Shown: one piece after another, positions 8,705 to 17,596 of the stretch
How positions within the stretch are numbered: position 1 is the first letter of the stretch
Layout: each line of letters opens with the position of its first letter
DNA from: Azospirillum halopraeferens DSM 3675
Lineage (GTDB): Bacteria; Pseudomonadota; Alphaproteobacteria; Azospirillales; Azospirillaceae
DNA length: 64,000 bases
Assembly: GCF_000429625.1 (NCBI RefSeq)
Contig: NZ_AUCF01000016.1
Coordinates: 62,001 to 126,000 of the forward strand
Direction of reading: 5' to 3'
Translations under genes and position numbers: made by a program
Notes under the pieces: model-generated
The model's input: the letters and a program-made list of their open reading frames with translations, nothing else
What the model was told of the DNA's origin: nothing
The model's database searches: none

Positions 8705-10558
8705 ATGAGCAAAGCCATGCGACAGGTGCGTCTGGGCTCGGTCGAGGTGGGCGTCGAACGCCGCCCCGACGGCTCCCTCGTGGTGCGGGCCGGGACGCCG
8801 CTCGGGCCCCATCCGGACAAGCTGACCCTGTGCCTGGAGCACCACGCGCGCACCGCGCCCGACCGGATCTTCCTGGCGCAGCGCGACCGTCACGGCGCCT
8901 GGCGCACCCTGTCCTACGCCGCCACCCTGGACCGGGTGCGCCGCATCGCCGCCGCCCTGCTGGCGCGCGGCCTGTCGCCGGACCGCGGCGTCGCCATCCT
9001 GTCGGGCAACGACCTGGAGCACGCGCTGCTCGGCCTGGCCGCCCAGTACGCCGGCATCCCCTACGCGCCGGTGTCCACCGCCTATTCCCTGGTCAGCACC
9101 GATTTCGGCAAGCTGCGCCACGTGCTGGGGCTGGCCACGCCGGGCCTGGTGTTCGCCGCCGACGGCCACCGTTACGGCCGCGCCCTCGCCGCCGCCGTGC
9201 CCGAGGGGGTGGAGGTGGTGGTGACCGACGCGCCGCCGGACGGCCGCGCCGTCACCGCCTTCGCCGATCTGGTCGCGGACCCCACCGACGTCGTCGACGC
9301 CGCCCACGCCGCGGTGGGCCCCGACACGGTGGCCAAGCTGCTGTTCACGTCGGGCTCCACCGGCGTGCCCAAGGGCGTCATCAACACCCAGCGCATGCAG
9401 TGCGCCAACCAGCAGATGCTGCGCCAGGTCTTCGCCTTCCTGGAGGACGAGCCGCCGGTGCTGGTGGACTGGCTGCCGTGGAACCATACCTTCGGCGGCA
9501 ACCACAACTTCAACATGGCGCTGTACAACGGCGGCTCCTACTACATCGACGAGGGGCGGCCGATGGCCGACGGCGTGCTGCCGACGGTGGCCAACCTGCG
9601 CGAGATCGCGCCGACCATGTACTTCAACGTGCCCAAGGGCTACGAGGCGCTGGTGCCGCACCTGCGCGCCGACCCGGCCCTGCGCCGGCGGTTCTTCAGC
9701 CGGCTGAACGCCCTGTTCTACGCCGGCGCCGGCCTGTCCCCCCACATCTGGGAGAGCCTGGAGGAACTGGCCGAGGACGCCTGCGGCGAACGGGTGGTCT
9801 TCGTCTCCAGCCTGGGCTCCACCGAGACCGCGCCGGCGGCGCTGATCTGCAACCGGCCGGTCGACCAGCCCGGCATCATCGGGGTGCCGGCCCCGGGCAT
9901 CGCCATGAAGCTGGTGCCGGCGGCGGAAAAGCTGGAGCTGCGCCTCAGCGGCCCGACCATCACCCCCGGCTACTGGCGCCAGGACGACACCACCGCCGCC
10001 GCCTTCGACGAGGAGGGATTCTACCGCATGGGCGACGCGGTGCGCTTCGTCGATCCCGACCGGCCGGAGCTGGGGTTCATCTTCGACGGCCGCATCTCCG
10101 AGGACTTCAAGCTGGCCACCGGCACCTGGGTCAGCGTCAGCACCCTGCGCGGCGCCATGCTGCGCCACTTCGCGCCGCTGGTCAGCGACGTGGTCGTCGC
10201 CGGCCACGACCGCGACTTCGTGGCGGTGCTGATCGTGCCCGACCTGCCGTCCTGCCGCGACCTGTGCGCCGACTTCGCCCGCGGCGAGGCCGACGCGGCG
10301 GTGCTGCACCGGCCGGAGGTGCGCCGGCGCTTCCAGGAGATGCTGGACGCCCTGGCGCGCACCGCCACCGGCAGTTCCAACCGCATCGAGCGCGCCATCG
10401 TGCTGGAGGAGCGCCCCCTGCTCGACGCCGGGGAGATCACCGACAAGGGCTCGCTCAACCAGCGCGCCATGCTCGCCCGCCGCGCGGCCCTGGTGGAGGA
10501 CCTCTACGCCGACCCGCCGCCGCCCCACGTGCTGGTGGCCGAACGGGTGATGGCGTAG
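8705..10558 (+). CDS. Feruloyl/p-coumaroyl-CoA synthetase-like acyl-CoA ligase
   Basis: 617 residues, the length of the feruloyl-CoA synthase (Fcs) family. It carries the AMP-binding P-loop LLFTSGSTGVPKGVI (about residue 214), the downstream motif SSLGSTETAP, YRMGDA and the hinge-type FDGRISEDFKLATGTWV. The C-terminal catalytic Lys region of ordinary ANL enzymes is replaced by the Fcs-type ending (ATGSSNRIERAIVLEERPLLDAGEITDKGSLNQ). It activates the aromatic acid to its CoA thioester with ATP in the cytoplasm, the entry step of the pathway. GGGAGGAACAC precedes ATG 8705. It is 90 bp after the crotonase gene, so probably co-transcribed. Confidence 0.9.
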   Translation: MSKAMRQVRLGSVEVGVERRPDGSLVVRAGTPLGPHPDKLTLCLEHHARTAPDRIFLAQRDRHGAWRTLSYAATLDRVRRIAAALLARGLSPDRGVAILSGNDLEHALLGLAAQYAGIPYAPVSTAYSLVSTDFGKLRHVLGLATPGLVFAADGHRYGRALAAAVPEGVEVVVTDAPPDGRAVTAFADLVADPTDVVDAAHAAVGPDTVAKLLFTSGSTGVPKGVINTQRMQCANQQMLRQVFAFLEDEPPVLVDWLPWNHTFGGNHNFNMALYNGGSYYIDEGRPMADGVLPTVANLREIAPTMYFNVPKGYEALVPHLRADPALRRRFFSRLNALFYAGAGLSPHIWESLEELAEDACGERVVFVSSLGSTETAPAALICNRPVDQPGIIGVPAPGIAMKLVPAAEKLELRLSGPTITPGYWRQDDTTAAAFDEEGFYRMGDAVRFVDPDRPELGFIFDGRISEDFKLATGTWVSVSTLRGAMLRHFAPLVSDVVVAGHDRDFVAVLIVPDLPSCRDLCADFARGEADAAVLHRPEVRRRFQEMLDALARTATGSSNRIERAIVLEERPLLDAGEITDKGSLNQRAMLARRAALVEDLYADPPPPHVLVAERVMA

Positions 10559-10571
10559 GCACCCGCAGGCT

Positions 10572-10594
10572 CTCCCCCGCCCCCGGCGGGGGAG
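10572..10594 (+). other. GC-rich intergenic hairpin
   Basis: Perfect 10-bp inverted repeat CTCCCCCGCC/GGCGGGGGAG with a CCC loop, in the gap between the ligase and SDR genes. No T-run follows, so it is more likely an mRNA-stabilising or attenuating hairpin than a full terminator. Confidence 0.55.
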
Positions 10595-10642
10595 GAGATC
10601 GTGACGTTGGCGGCCGGGCGAAACCGAGGGGGAGTGAACCAC

Positions 10643-11404
10643 ATGGACATCAGGGGCTGTGCCGCCGTCGTGACCGGCGGCGGGTCGGGGCTGGGGGCGG
10701 CGACGGCGCGGCGGCTGGCCGCCGCCGGGGCGCGCGTCGCCGTGCTGGACCTCAACGCCGACGCCGCGCAGGCGGTGGCGCGGGAGGTGGAGGGGATCGG
10801 CGTCGCCTGCGACGTCGCCGACGCGGAGTCCGCGGCCGCGGCGCTGGCCCGCGCCGCCGACGCCCACGGCGCGGCGCGGGTGCTGGTCAACTGCGCCGGC
10901 ATCGGTGTGGCGCGCCGCATCCTCGGCCGCGACGGGCCGATGCCGCTCGACGCCTTCGACCGTGTCCTGCGCGTCAACCTGCTGGGCAGCTTCAACATGC
11001 TGCGCCTCGCGGCGGCGGCCATGGCGGGTCTGGAACCGCTGGCCGACGGGGAGCGCGGCGTGGTCGTCTCCACCGCCTCCGTCGCGGCGTTCGAGGGGCA
11101 GGTGGGTCAGGCGGCCTACGCCGCGTCCAAGGGCGGCATCGCGTCGATGACCCTGCCGGCGGCGCGCGAGCTGGCGCAGTTCGGCATCCGCGTCATGGCC
11201 ATCGCGCCGGGCCTGTTCCTGACGCCCATGATGCGCACCCTGCCCGAGGAGGTGCAGGCCGGTCTGGCCGCCTCCATCCCCTTCCCGCGGCGCCTCGGCG
11301 ACCCGGACGAGTTCGCCGACCTGGTGCTGACCTGCGTGACCAACCGGTCGCTCAACGGCGAGGTGATCCGCCTCGACGGGGCTTTGCGGCTGCCGCCGCG
11401 GTGA
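10643..11404 (+). CDS. SDR-family 3-hydroxyacyl-CoA dehydrogenase
   Basis: 253 residues of the type-2 HADH (HSD17B10-like) short-chain dehydrogenase family. It has the NAD-binding TGGGSGLGAATARRL at about 11-25, NCAGIG, catalytic Ser in STASVAAFEGQ, and the YAASKGG Tyr-Lys pair followed by the PGLFLTPMM loop. It should oxidise the 3-hydroxy-3-arylpropanoyl-CoA made by the crotonase to the beta-keto thioester, equivalent to CouN. The start at 10643 has a GGGGGAG site; an upstream in-frame start at 10601 would add residues outside the family. The 3' end overlaps the convergent MarR gene by 53 bp. Confidence 0.88.
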   Translation: MDIRGCAAVVTGGGSGLGAATARRLAAAGARVAVLDLNADAAQAVAREVEGIGVACDVADAESAAAALARAADAHGAARVLVNCAGIGVARRILGRDGPMPLDAFDRVLRVNLLGSFNMLRLAAAAMAGLEPLADGERGVVVSTASVAAFEGQVGQAAYAASKGGIASMTLPAARELAQFGIRVMAIAPGLFLTPMMRTLPEEVQAGLAASIPFPRRLGDPDEFADLVLTCVTNRSLNGEVIRLDGALRLPPR

Positions 11405-11996
11405 ACTCCTCGGCCGCGTCGGCGTCGTCGCCCGCGGCCGGATCGCCCGGACCGACCAGGCCGTTCAGCATGGCGAACAGGGCGGTGCAGCCGGGTTCGC
11501 CGATGCGCTCGCGCATGCGGGTCTCGTGCTCCGTCCACAGCGCCTTCAGGCGATCCGTCAGGGCGCGCCCCTTGGCGGTCAGGTGCAGGGCGTAGGAGCG
11601 CCGGTCGTTGGGCGCCGGCTTGCGCCGCACCAGGCCGCGCTCCTCCAGCCCGTCCAGCAGGGGCACGAAGTTGGTGCGCTTGATGGACAGCGCCCGGCTG
11701 ACCTGGGACTGCTTCAGGCCGGGGTTGCGGTCGATGATGATCAGCACGGAGAACTGCGCCGGCCGCACGTCCTCCACCGCGCAGGTGCGGATGAAGTCGT
11801 GGAAGACCGCCATCTGCGCCCGCTTCAGCAGGAACCCCGTCGATTCCGCCAGAATGCCGAGATCCACCGCGTCGTCACCGGCCGCGGTCTCGGGGGCTGC
11901 CGGTTCCGGAGCCGCAGCGGGAGCGGGGGCAGCGGCGGCGGGGGTAACGGCGGGGGCCGGCGCGCGCCGGCGCCGCGGGGTGGGGGCTTCGCTCAT
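11352..11996 (-). CDS. MarR-family regulator (CouR-like)
   Basis: 214 residues from ATG 11996. A low-complexity Pro/Ala tail (about 1-40) precedes a MarR winged-helix domain: the recognition helix region LKQSQVSRALSIKRTNFVPLLDGLEERG and the wing KPAPNDRRSYALHLT. It is the only regulator in the catabolic locus. MarR proteins such as CouR and HpaR usually repress such operons and release DNA on binding the aromatic acid or its CoA ester; the CoA ester is the likely ligand here. Copy 3 of the inverted repeat lies just upstream of its start, so autoregulation is likely. A longer frame reaches 12140 but would run through that operator. No strong ribosome site at 11996. Confidence 0.87.
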   Translation of the reverse strand: MSEAPTPRRRRAPAPAVTPAAAAPAPAAAPEPAAPETAAGDDAVDLGILAESTGFLLKRAQMAVFHDFIRTCAVEDVRPAQFSVLIIIDRNPGLKQSQVSRALSIKRTNFVPLLDGLEERGLVRRKPAPNDRRSYALHLTAKGRALTDRLKALWTEHETRMRERIGEPGCTALFAMLNGLVGPGDPAAGDDADAAEEFTAAAAAKPRRGGSPRR

Positions 11997-12070
11997 CGGG
12001 GGCTGTCGGTTTCCGGCGGGGTCCAGGGGCCGGAGTCTAGCAGAGCGGGGCGCGGTGCGGAACGCCGCAT

Positions 12071-12093
12071 TATTGTTATGGAACATTACAATA
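12071..12093. promoter_or_regulatory. Predicted MarR-family operator, copy 3 (divergent)
   Basis: Inverted repeat TATTGTTAT-N5-ATTACAATA with one mismatched pair; two further flanking pairs also match. It sits between the divergent MarR gene and the acyl-CoA dehydrogenase gene, 46 bp from the latter's start, so one site could control both directions. Confidence 0.72.
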
Positions 12094-12138
12094 ATCCGTG
12101 ATACCAAATTGTCTGTGCTGCAAGGGAGGGTGTCGGGC

Positions 12139-13926
12139 ATGAGCTACAGGGCGCCGGTCGATGAGATCCTGTTCACCCTGAACCACGTGGCGGGGCTGGA
12201 GGCGATGCTGCGCGACGGCCTGTTCCCCGCCGTGGACGGGGATCTGGCGGCGGCCCTGCTCGACCAGGCCGGGGCCTTCGGCGAGGGTGTGCTGGCGCCG
12301 CTCAACGGCCCCGGCGACCGCGAAGGGGTGCGCTGGGTCGATGGCGCGGTGACCACCCCGGCCGGCTTCCGCGACGCCTACCGGCGCTGGGCCGAGGCGG
12401 GCTGGAACGGCGTGGCGGCACCGGAGTCCCGCGGCGGGGCCGGCCTGCCGGTGATGCTGAACACCGCGGTCATGGAGATGCACACCTCCGCCTGCATGGC
12501 CTTCGGGCTGGGTCCGGTGCTGACCCAGGGCGCCGTCGACACCCTGCTGGCCCACGCCGCACCGGAGCTTCAGGCGCGCTACCTGCCCCGGCTGGTGTCG
12601 GGGGAATGGACGGCGACCATGAACCTGACGGAGCCGCAGGCGGGCTCCGACCTCGGGCTGCTGCGCACCCGCGCCGTGCCGGCGGGCGACGGCAGCTACC
12701 GCATCACCGGCCAGAAGATCTTCATCACCTGCGGCGAGCACGACCTGACCGACAACATCATCCATCTGGTGCTGGCGCGCCTGCCCGACGCGCCGCCGGG
12801 GACGCGGGGGATCAGCCTGTTCCTGGTGCCCAGGCGCCTGGTCGGCGACGACGGCCTGCCCGGCCCTGCCAACGACGTCCGCTGCGCCGGCGTGGAGCAC
12901 AAGCTGGGCCTGCACGCCAGCCCCACCTGCACCATGGTGTTCGGCGAAGCCGGCGACCACGGCGGCGGCGCCGTCGGCTGGCTGGTGGGGGAGGAGAACC
13001 GCGGCCTCGCCTGCATGTTCACCATGATGAACCGGGCCCGCCTCGCCACCGGCCTGCAGGGGGTTGCGATCGGGGAGCGCGCCTGCCAGCAGTCCGTCGC
13101 CTTCGCCCGCGAGCGCCGCCAGGGCCGCGCCCCCGGCGGTTCCGGTCCGGGCCCCGGCCCGATCGTGGAGCATCCGGACGTCCGGCGCATGCTGCTGACC
13201 ATGCGCGCGCTCACCGCCGCCGGCCGCGCCATCGCCTACGCCACGGCCGAGGCCATCGACCGCGCCGAGCACGGCGACGACGACGCCGCGCAGGCCCGCG
13301 CCGACCTGCTGACCCCCGTGACCAAGGCGTTCTGCACCGACGCGGGGATCGAGGCGGCGCAGCTCGCCATCCAGGTCCACGGCGGCATGGGCTATGTGGA
13401 GGAGACGGGCGTCGCCCAACTGCTGCGCGACGTGCGCATCACCTCGATCTACGAGGGCACCAACGGCATCCAGGCCATCGACCTGGTCACCCGCAAGCTG
13501 CCGCGCGGCGGCGGCGAGGCGCTGGACGCCCTGATCGCCGGCTGGCGCGCCACCGTGGCGGCGGCGGCCCGGCGCGACGCCGCCGACTTCGGCGCGCTGG
13601 CCCCCTGCGTCGGCGAGGCGCTGGACGCCCTGGAGCGGGCGACCGCCTGGCTGCTGGTCGAGGGGCGCGACCCCGCCGACGCCCTGGCCGGGGCGTCGCC
13701 CTACCTGCGCCTGTTCGGGCTGGCGGCGGGCGGTGCCCTGCTGGCCCGCGGCGCGCTGGCCGCGCGCGCCATGCTCGACGCCGGGGCCGGCGACCCGGCC
13801 CTGCACGGCCGCATCGCGGTGGCGCGCTTCTTCGCGGAGAACCTGGCCATGGCCGCGCCGGGCCTGGCCCGCACGGTGACCGACGGTGCCGCGAGCGTGC
13901 GGGTCGACCCCGCCCTCCTCACCTGA
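12139..13926 (+). CDS. Acyl-CoA dehydrogenase, long (DmdC-like) type
   Basis: 595 residues, with the extra N-terminal helix region and long C-terminal extension of the about 590-residue DmdC-type FAD acyl-CoA dehydrogenases. Motifs include MNLTEPQAGSDLGLLRTRA (substrate/FAD region), KIFITCGEHDLTDNIIHLVLAR, and IQVHGGMGYVEETGVAQLLRDVRITSIYEGTNGIQAIDLVTRKL with the conserved catalytic Glu in YEGT. It oxidises an acyl-CoA to the 2-enoyl-CoA. In this locus a plausible substrate is a dihydrocinnamoyl (arylpropanoyl)-CoA, which would feed the crotonase (inference). ATG 12139 has a perfect AGGGAGGG site. Confidence 0.88.
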   Translation: MSYRAPVDEILFTLNHVAGLEAMLRDGLFPAVDGDLAAALLDQAGAFGEGVLAPLNGPGDREGVRWVDGAVTTPAGFRDAYRRWAEAGWNGVAAPESRGGAGLPVMLNTAVMEMHTSACMAFGLGPVLTQGAVDTLLAHAAPELQARYLPRLVSGEWTATMNLTEPQAGSDLGLLRTRAVPAGDGSYRITGQKIFITCGEHDLTDNIIHLVLARLPDAPPGTRGISLFLVPRRLVGDDGLPGPANDVRCAGVEHKLGLHASPTCTMVFGEAGDHGGGAVGWLVGEENRGLACMFTMMNRARLATGLQGVAIGERACQQSVAFARERRQGRAPGGSGPGPGPIVEHPDVRRMLLTMRALTAAGRAIAYATAEAIDRAEHGDDDAAQARADLLTPVTKAFCTDAGIEAAQLAIQVHGGMGYVEETGVAQLLRDVRITSIYEGTNGIQAIDLVTRKLPRGGGEALDALIAGWRATVAAAARRDAADFGALAPCVGEALDALERATAWLLVEGRDPADALAGASPYLRLFGLAAGGALLARGALAARAMLDAGAGDPALHGRIAVARFFAENLAMAAPGLARTVTDGAASVRVDPALLT

Positions 13927-13960
13927 TCCGAACGCACCCTTGGAAGAACGGGGACCCCCG

Positions 13961-14830
13961 ATGAACCTCGACGAACTCGTCGCCATCGACATCCACACCC
14001 ACGCCGAGAAGTCCTGCCGCGCCCCGCTGGTCGAAGAGGCGCTGGAGTGGGAGAAGGCCAAGGCGCAGTACTTCCGCAACGACCTGGGCCAGCCCGGCAT
14101 CCCGGAGATCGCCGAGTACTACCGCCGGCGCAAGATGGCCTGCGTCATCTTCCCCGTGGACGCGGAGTGCTGCACCGGCCTGCCCCGCGTGCCCAACGAC
14201 GAGGTGGCGGAGCTGGTGGCGCAGAACCGCGACGTGATGATCCCCTTCGCCAGCATCGACCCGGCGCGCGGCAAGGTGGGCGTGCGCGAGGCGCGCCGCC
14301 TGATCGAGCAGTACGGGGTGCGCGGCTTCAAGTTCCATCCGACCATGCAGGGCTTCTTCCCCAACGACCGCATGGCCTATCCCCTCTATGAGGTGATCGC
14401 GGAGTACAAGCTGCCGGCCCTGTTCCACACCGGCCAGACCGGCATCGGCGCCGGCATGCCCGGCGGCGCCGGCCTGCGCCTGAAATACTCCAACCCCATG
14501 CACCTGGACGACGTGGCCGCCGATTTCCCGGACATGCCCATCATCCTGGCCCACCCCTCCTTCCCCTGGCAGGAGGAGGCGCTGGCCGTCGCCACCCACA
14601 AGCCGCAGGTCTACATCGACCTGTCGGGCTGGTCGCCCAAGTATTTCCCGCCGATCCTGGTGCAGTACGCCAACACGCTGCTGAAGCACAAGATGCTGTT
14701 CGGCTCCGACTTCCCGCTGATCACGCCCGACCGCTGGATCGCCGACTTCGAAAAGCTGCCCATCAAGGACGAGGTGCGGCCTCTGATCCTCAAGGACAAC
14801 GCCGCGAAACTGCTGGGGCTGGCGGCGTAG
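13961..14830 (+). CDS. Amidohydrolase, CouO-like beta-ketoacyl-CoA hydrolase candidate
   Basis: 289 residues, an Amidohydro_2 TIM-barrel metal enzyme. It has HxH at H12/H14 (DIHTH), FKFHPTMQGFFPND, LFHTGQTG, ILAHPSFPWQEEAL and the final metal Asp in FGSDFP. In Rhodococcus jostii, CouO of this superfamily hydrolyses 4-hydroxyphenyl-beta-ketoacyl-CoA, a non-thiolytic exit of hydroxycinnamate degradation. The gene order here (ligase, hydratase, dehydrogenase, amidohydrolase) matches that chemistry, so this role is proposed. It lies 34 bp after the dehydrogenase gene and ends just before a strong bidirectional hairpin. Confidence 0.85.
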   Translation: MNLDELVAIDIHTHAEKSCRAPLVEEALEWEKAKAQYFRNDLGQPGIPEIAEYYRRRKMACVIFPVDAECCTGLPRVPNDEVAELVAQNRDVMIPFASIDPARGKVGVREARRLIEQYGVRGFKFHPTMQGFFPNDRMAYPLYEVIAEYKLPALFHTGQTGIGAGMPGGAGLRLKYSNPMHLDDVAADFPDMPIILAHPSFPWQEEALAVATHKPQVYIDLSGWSPKYFPPILVQYANTLLKHKMLFGSDFPLITPDRWIADFEKLPIKDEVRPLILKDNAAKLLGLAA

Positions 14831-14839
14831 CCGCCGATC

Positions 14840-14872
14840 ATCCCCGGAGCATCCTCCGGATGCTCCGGGGAT
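14840..14872. terminator. Bidirectional hairpin terminator
   Basis: A 13-bp perfect stem (CCCCGGAGCATCC and its complement), 15 bp counting the flanking A-T pairs, with a 3-nt loop. It lies between two convergent stop codons, 9 bp after the amidohydrolase stop and touching the stop of the minus-strand E1-like gene. No U-tract. Its position suits termination in both directions. Confidence 0.8.
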
Positions 14873-17280
14873 CACACCGCCCGCAGGTGCCGCACCGGCC
14901 GGCCCGGCGCCAATGCCGCGGCGGCGCGGATGATGCCGCCGGCGTCGATCCCGTAATGGCGGTACAGGTCGGCGATGGTTCCGGTCTGGCCGAAATGCTC
15001 CACCCCCAGCGCGCGGGTGCGGTGTCCGGCGACTGAGCCGAGCCAGCCCAGCGCCGCGGGGTGGCCGTCGACCACGGTGACCAGCCCGCAGTGGGGCGGC
15101 ACCCCCTCCAGCAGCCGTTCCACGTGGGACCGGGCGTGCGCCGCGCCGCGCTCGCGCGCCCGCTGTGCGGCGCTCCAGCCCGCGTGCAGGCGGTCGGCGG
15201 AGGTGACGGCCAGCAGGCCGACGTCGCGGCGGTCCTCGCCCAGCATGCCCACCGCGGCGACGGCCTCGGGCGTTACGGCGCCGGTGCAGGCGACCACCAC
15301 CTCCGCATTCGGCCCCGGCCGGCGCAGCCAATGGGCGCCGTCCACCACGTCGCGCGCCAGGGTCTCATCCATGGTGCGCACCGGCTGCTCCAGCGCGCGG
15401 GTGGACAGGCGCAGATAGACGGCACCGCCCGTCTCGTCGCGCAGCCAGGTCCGCTCGTCGGGGACATCCTCCCCGTCCCGCTGCATGTAGTCGAAGGCCC
15501 AGCGCAGGATGACCGCCAACTCGTCGGCGAAAGCCGGCTCGAAGGCGGCCAACCCGTCCTGGGCCATGCCCACCAGGGGTGTGGCGATGGACTGGTGCGC
15601 GCCGCCCTCCGGAGCCAGGGTCACCCCCGACGGCGTCGCCACCAGGATGAAGCGGGCGTCCTGATAGCAGGCATAGTTGAGCTGATCGGCACCGCGCAGG
15701 ATGAACGGGTCGTAGACGGTGCCCACCGGCAGCAGCCGTTCCCCGAACAGGGAGTGGGACAGGCCGAGGGCGGAGAGCAGGATGAACAGGTTCGATTCGG
15801 CGATTCCCAGTTCCAGATGCTGGCCGCGGGGCGAGAACTCCCAGGAGAAGGTGGAAGGGATGCGCTCCTTCCGGAAGAGATCGGCCATCTCGCTCTTCGC
15901 AAACAGGCCGCGGCGGTTCACCCAGGCGCCGAGGTTGGTGGAGACGGTCACATCCGGCGCCGTCGTCACGATGCGCCGAGCCAGTTCAGTGTCCTCGCGG
16001 CCCAGATCGTTCAGGATCAGGCCGAACGCCGCCTGGGTCGACAGGATGCGCTGCCCCGGCGCCGGCAGCGCCGCCGGCACCGGAACGGCGGGGGCGGTGT
16101 AGCGCCGCCGCCCCTTGCGCGCGAAGGGTACGCGCTCCAGGAACCCGCGCAGCCGCGCCGCCGGCAGTCGGCAGCCCTCGAACGGCTCCCACTCGCGGCC
16201 GGGCCGCACCCCGTGCGCGGCCCGCAGACTCTCCATTTGCTCGGGCGTCAGCAGGCCCGCGTGGTTGTCCTTGTGGCCGGCCAGCGGCAGGCCGGCGCCC
16301 TTGACCGTGTAGGCGATGAAGCAGACGGGCCGGTCGTGAGCACGCGCCCGTTCGAACGCGTCGAGCAGGGACGGCAGATCGTGGCCGCCCAGGTTGCCCA
16401 TAACCGCCGCCAGTTCGGCGTCGCTGCGCCGCTCGATCAGGCGGGAGACCGGCCCCTGATCGCCGAGGTCGTCCAGCAGCCGGCGCCGCCACGCCGCCCC
16501 GCCACGGTAGGTCAGCGCCGAATAGAGCTGGTTGGGACAGGAGTCGATCCACGCCTTCAGCACCTCGCCGCCCGGTTCGGCGAAGGCCTCCTGCATGAGC
16601 GTGCCGTACTTCAGGATCACCACATCCCAGCCGAAGGCACGGAAGATGTTCTCCAGCCGCTCCCACAATCCTTCGCGGATGACGGCGTCCAGGCTCTGGC
16701 GGTTGTAGTCGACGATCCACCAGGTGTTGCGCACTCCGTGCTTCCACCCTTCCTGGAGCGCCTCGAAGATGTTGCCTTCGTCCATCTCGGCGTCGCCGAC
16801 CAGCGCCACCATGCGGCCCTCGGGCAGGCCGGCGGACCACCCTCTGGCCTTCAGGTAGTCCTGCACGAGCGAGGCGAACAGCGTTTGCGCGACACCCAAC
16901 CCGACCGAACCGGTGGAGAAATCCACGTCGTCGCCGTCCTTGGTGCGCGACGGGTAGGACTGGGCCCCTTTGTAACCGCGGAACGCCTCCAGCTTGTCCC
17001 GGGACTGGTTGCCCAGCAGATACTGGATGGCGTGGAACACGGGGGCGGCATGGGGCTTGACCGCCACCCGGTCCTCCGGCCGCAGGACGGCGAAATAGAG
17101 CGCCGTCATGATCGTCGCCAGCGACGCCGACGACGCCTGGTGTCCGCCCACCTTCAGCCCGTCGGCGTTGGGCCGGACGTGGTTGGCATGATGGATGGTC
17201 CAGGCGGCGAGCCAGAGCACCTTGCGCTCCAGGTCCTCCAGGCAGTCGAGGTCGGGGCGGGTCGGGGCGGGCATGGTCAT
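14872..17280 (-). CDS. Thiamine-diphosphate E1/transketolase-like enzyme (AceE-type)
   Basis: 802 residues from ATG 17280 (GGAGA 8 nt upstream). Residues about 25-330 form the ThDP-binding half, with GHQASSASLATIMTALYF, the Mg/ThDP motif GDAEMDEGN...VDYNRQSLD and TVKGAGLPLAGHKDNH. The middle, about 440-640, is the transketolase pyrimidine-binding half (GIAESNLFILLSALGLS, FILRGADQLNYACYQDARFILVATPSG). This resembles homodimeric pyruvate dehydrogenase E1 (AceE, about 890 residues) more than transketolase, but is shorter and has no E2/E3 neighbours. It is often annotated simply as transketolase. Substrate unknown; a 2-oxo acid is likely. It is single, convergent with the aromatic locus and probably not part of it. 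Confidence 0.85.
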   Translation of the reverse strand: MTMPAPTRPDLDCLEDLERKVLWLAAWTIHHANHVRPNADGLKVGGHQASSASLATIMTALYFAVLRPEDRVAVKPHAAPVFHAIQYLLGNQSRDKLEAFRGYKGAQSYPSRTKDGDDVDFSTGSVGLGVAQTLFASLVQDYLKARGWSAGLPEGRMVALVGDAEMDEGNIFEALQEGWKHGVRNTWWIVDYNRQSLDAVIREGLWERLENIFRAFGWDVVILKYGTLMQEAFAEPGGEVLKAWIDSCPNQLYSALTYRGGAAWRRRLLDDLGDQGPVSRLIERRSDAELAAVMGNLGGHDLPSLLDAFERARAHDRPVCFIAYTVKGAGLPLAGHKDNHAGLLTPEQMESLRAAHGVRPGREWEPFEGCRLPAARLRGFLERVPFARKGRRRYTAPAVPVPAALPAPGQRILSTQAAFGLILNDLGREDTELARRIVTTAPDVTVSTNLGAWVNRRGLFAKSEMADLFRKERIPSTFSWEFSPRGQHLELGIAESNLFILLSALGLSHSLFGERLLPVGTVYDPFILRGADQLNYACYQDARFILVATPSGVTLAPEGGAHQSIATPLVGMAQDGLAAFEPAFADELAVILRWAFDYMQRDGEDVPDERTWLRDETGGAVYLRLSTRALEQPVRTMDETLARDVVDGAHWLRRPGPNAEVVVACTGAVTPEAVAAVGMLGEDRRDVGLLAVTSADRLHAGWSAAQRARERGAAHARSHVERLLEGVPPHCGLVTVVDGHPAALGWLGSVAGHRTRALGVEHFGQTGTIADLYRHYGIDAGGIIRAAAALAPGRPVRHLRAV

Positions 17281-17596
17281 GGCGGTCTCCGTCGGGCCGG
17301 CGCCGGCCGCCGGGTCCGCATGCGATGGCTTCCAACAGGGAAATCGGCATCGCGTGACGCGCATCAAGCGCCACGGCACCATCCCCGCGACGATCCGCCG
17401 GCGGTTCATGGATCGGTCACACGGAAAGATTGGATGCCGGAAGACTGTGACAATCAATCCTGCGGGTGCCGGACGGGTGGGAGTCGCCTTATCGGGTATC
17501 ATCGAAATGGGTATCCTGCCGCCGCCGGACGGGCGGGCACCGGTCGTATCGGCGGCTACAGAACCATCCCCGATGACCCGGAGGAGGAGACACAGG
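17281..17596. other. Intergenic region, promoters of two divergent genes
   Basis: About 316 bp between divergent genes. It ends with a GGAGGAGA ribosome site at 17581. A direct repeat of GGGTATC occurs near 17500. No further signal recognised. Confidence 0.5.

Noticed and set aside
7751-10867. 1038-codon minus-strand frame opposite crotonase, ligase and part of the SDR
   Set aside because: Shadow of three well-supported plus-strand enzymes; low-complexity translation with no recognisable fold.
11997-12140. N-terminal extension of the MarR gene to 12140
   Set aside because: It would translate through the predicted operator and overlap the divergent gene start; the conserved domain needs no such extension.
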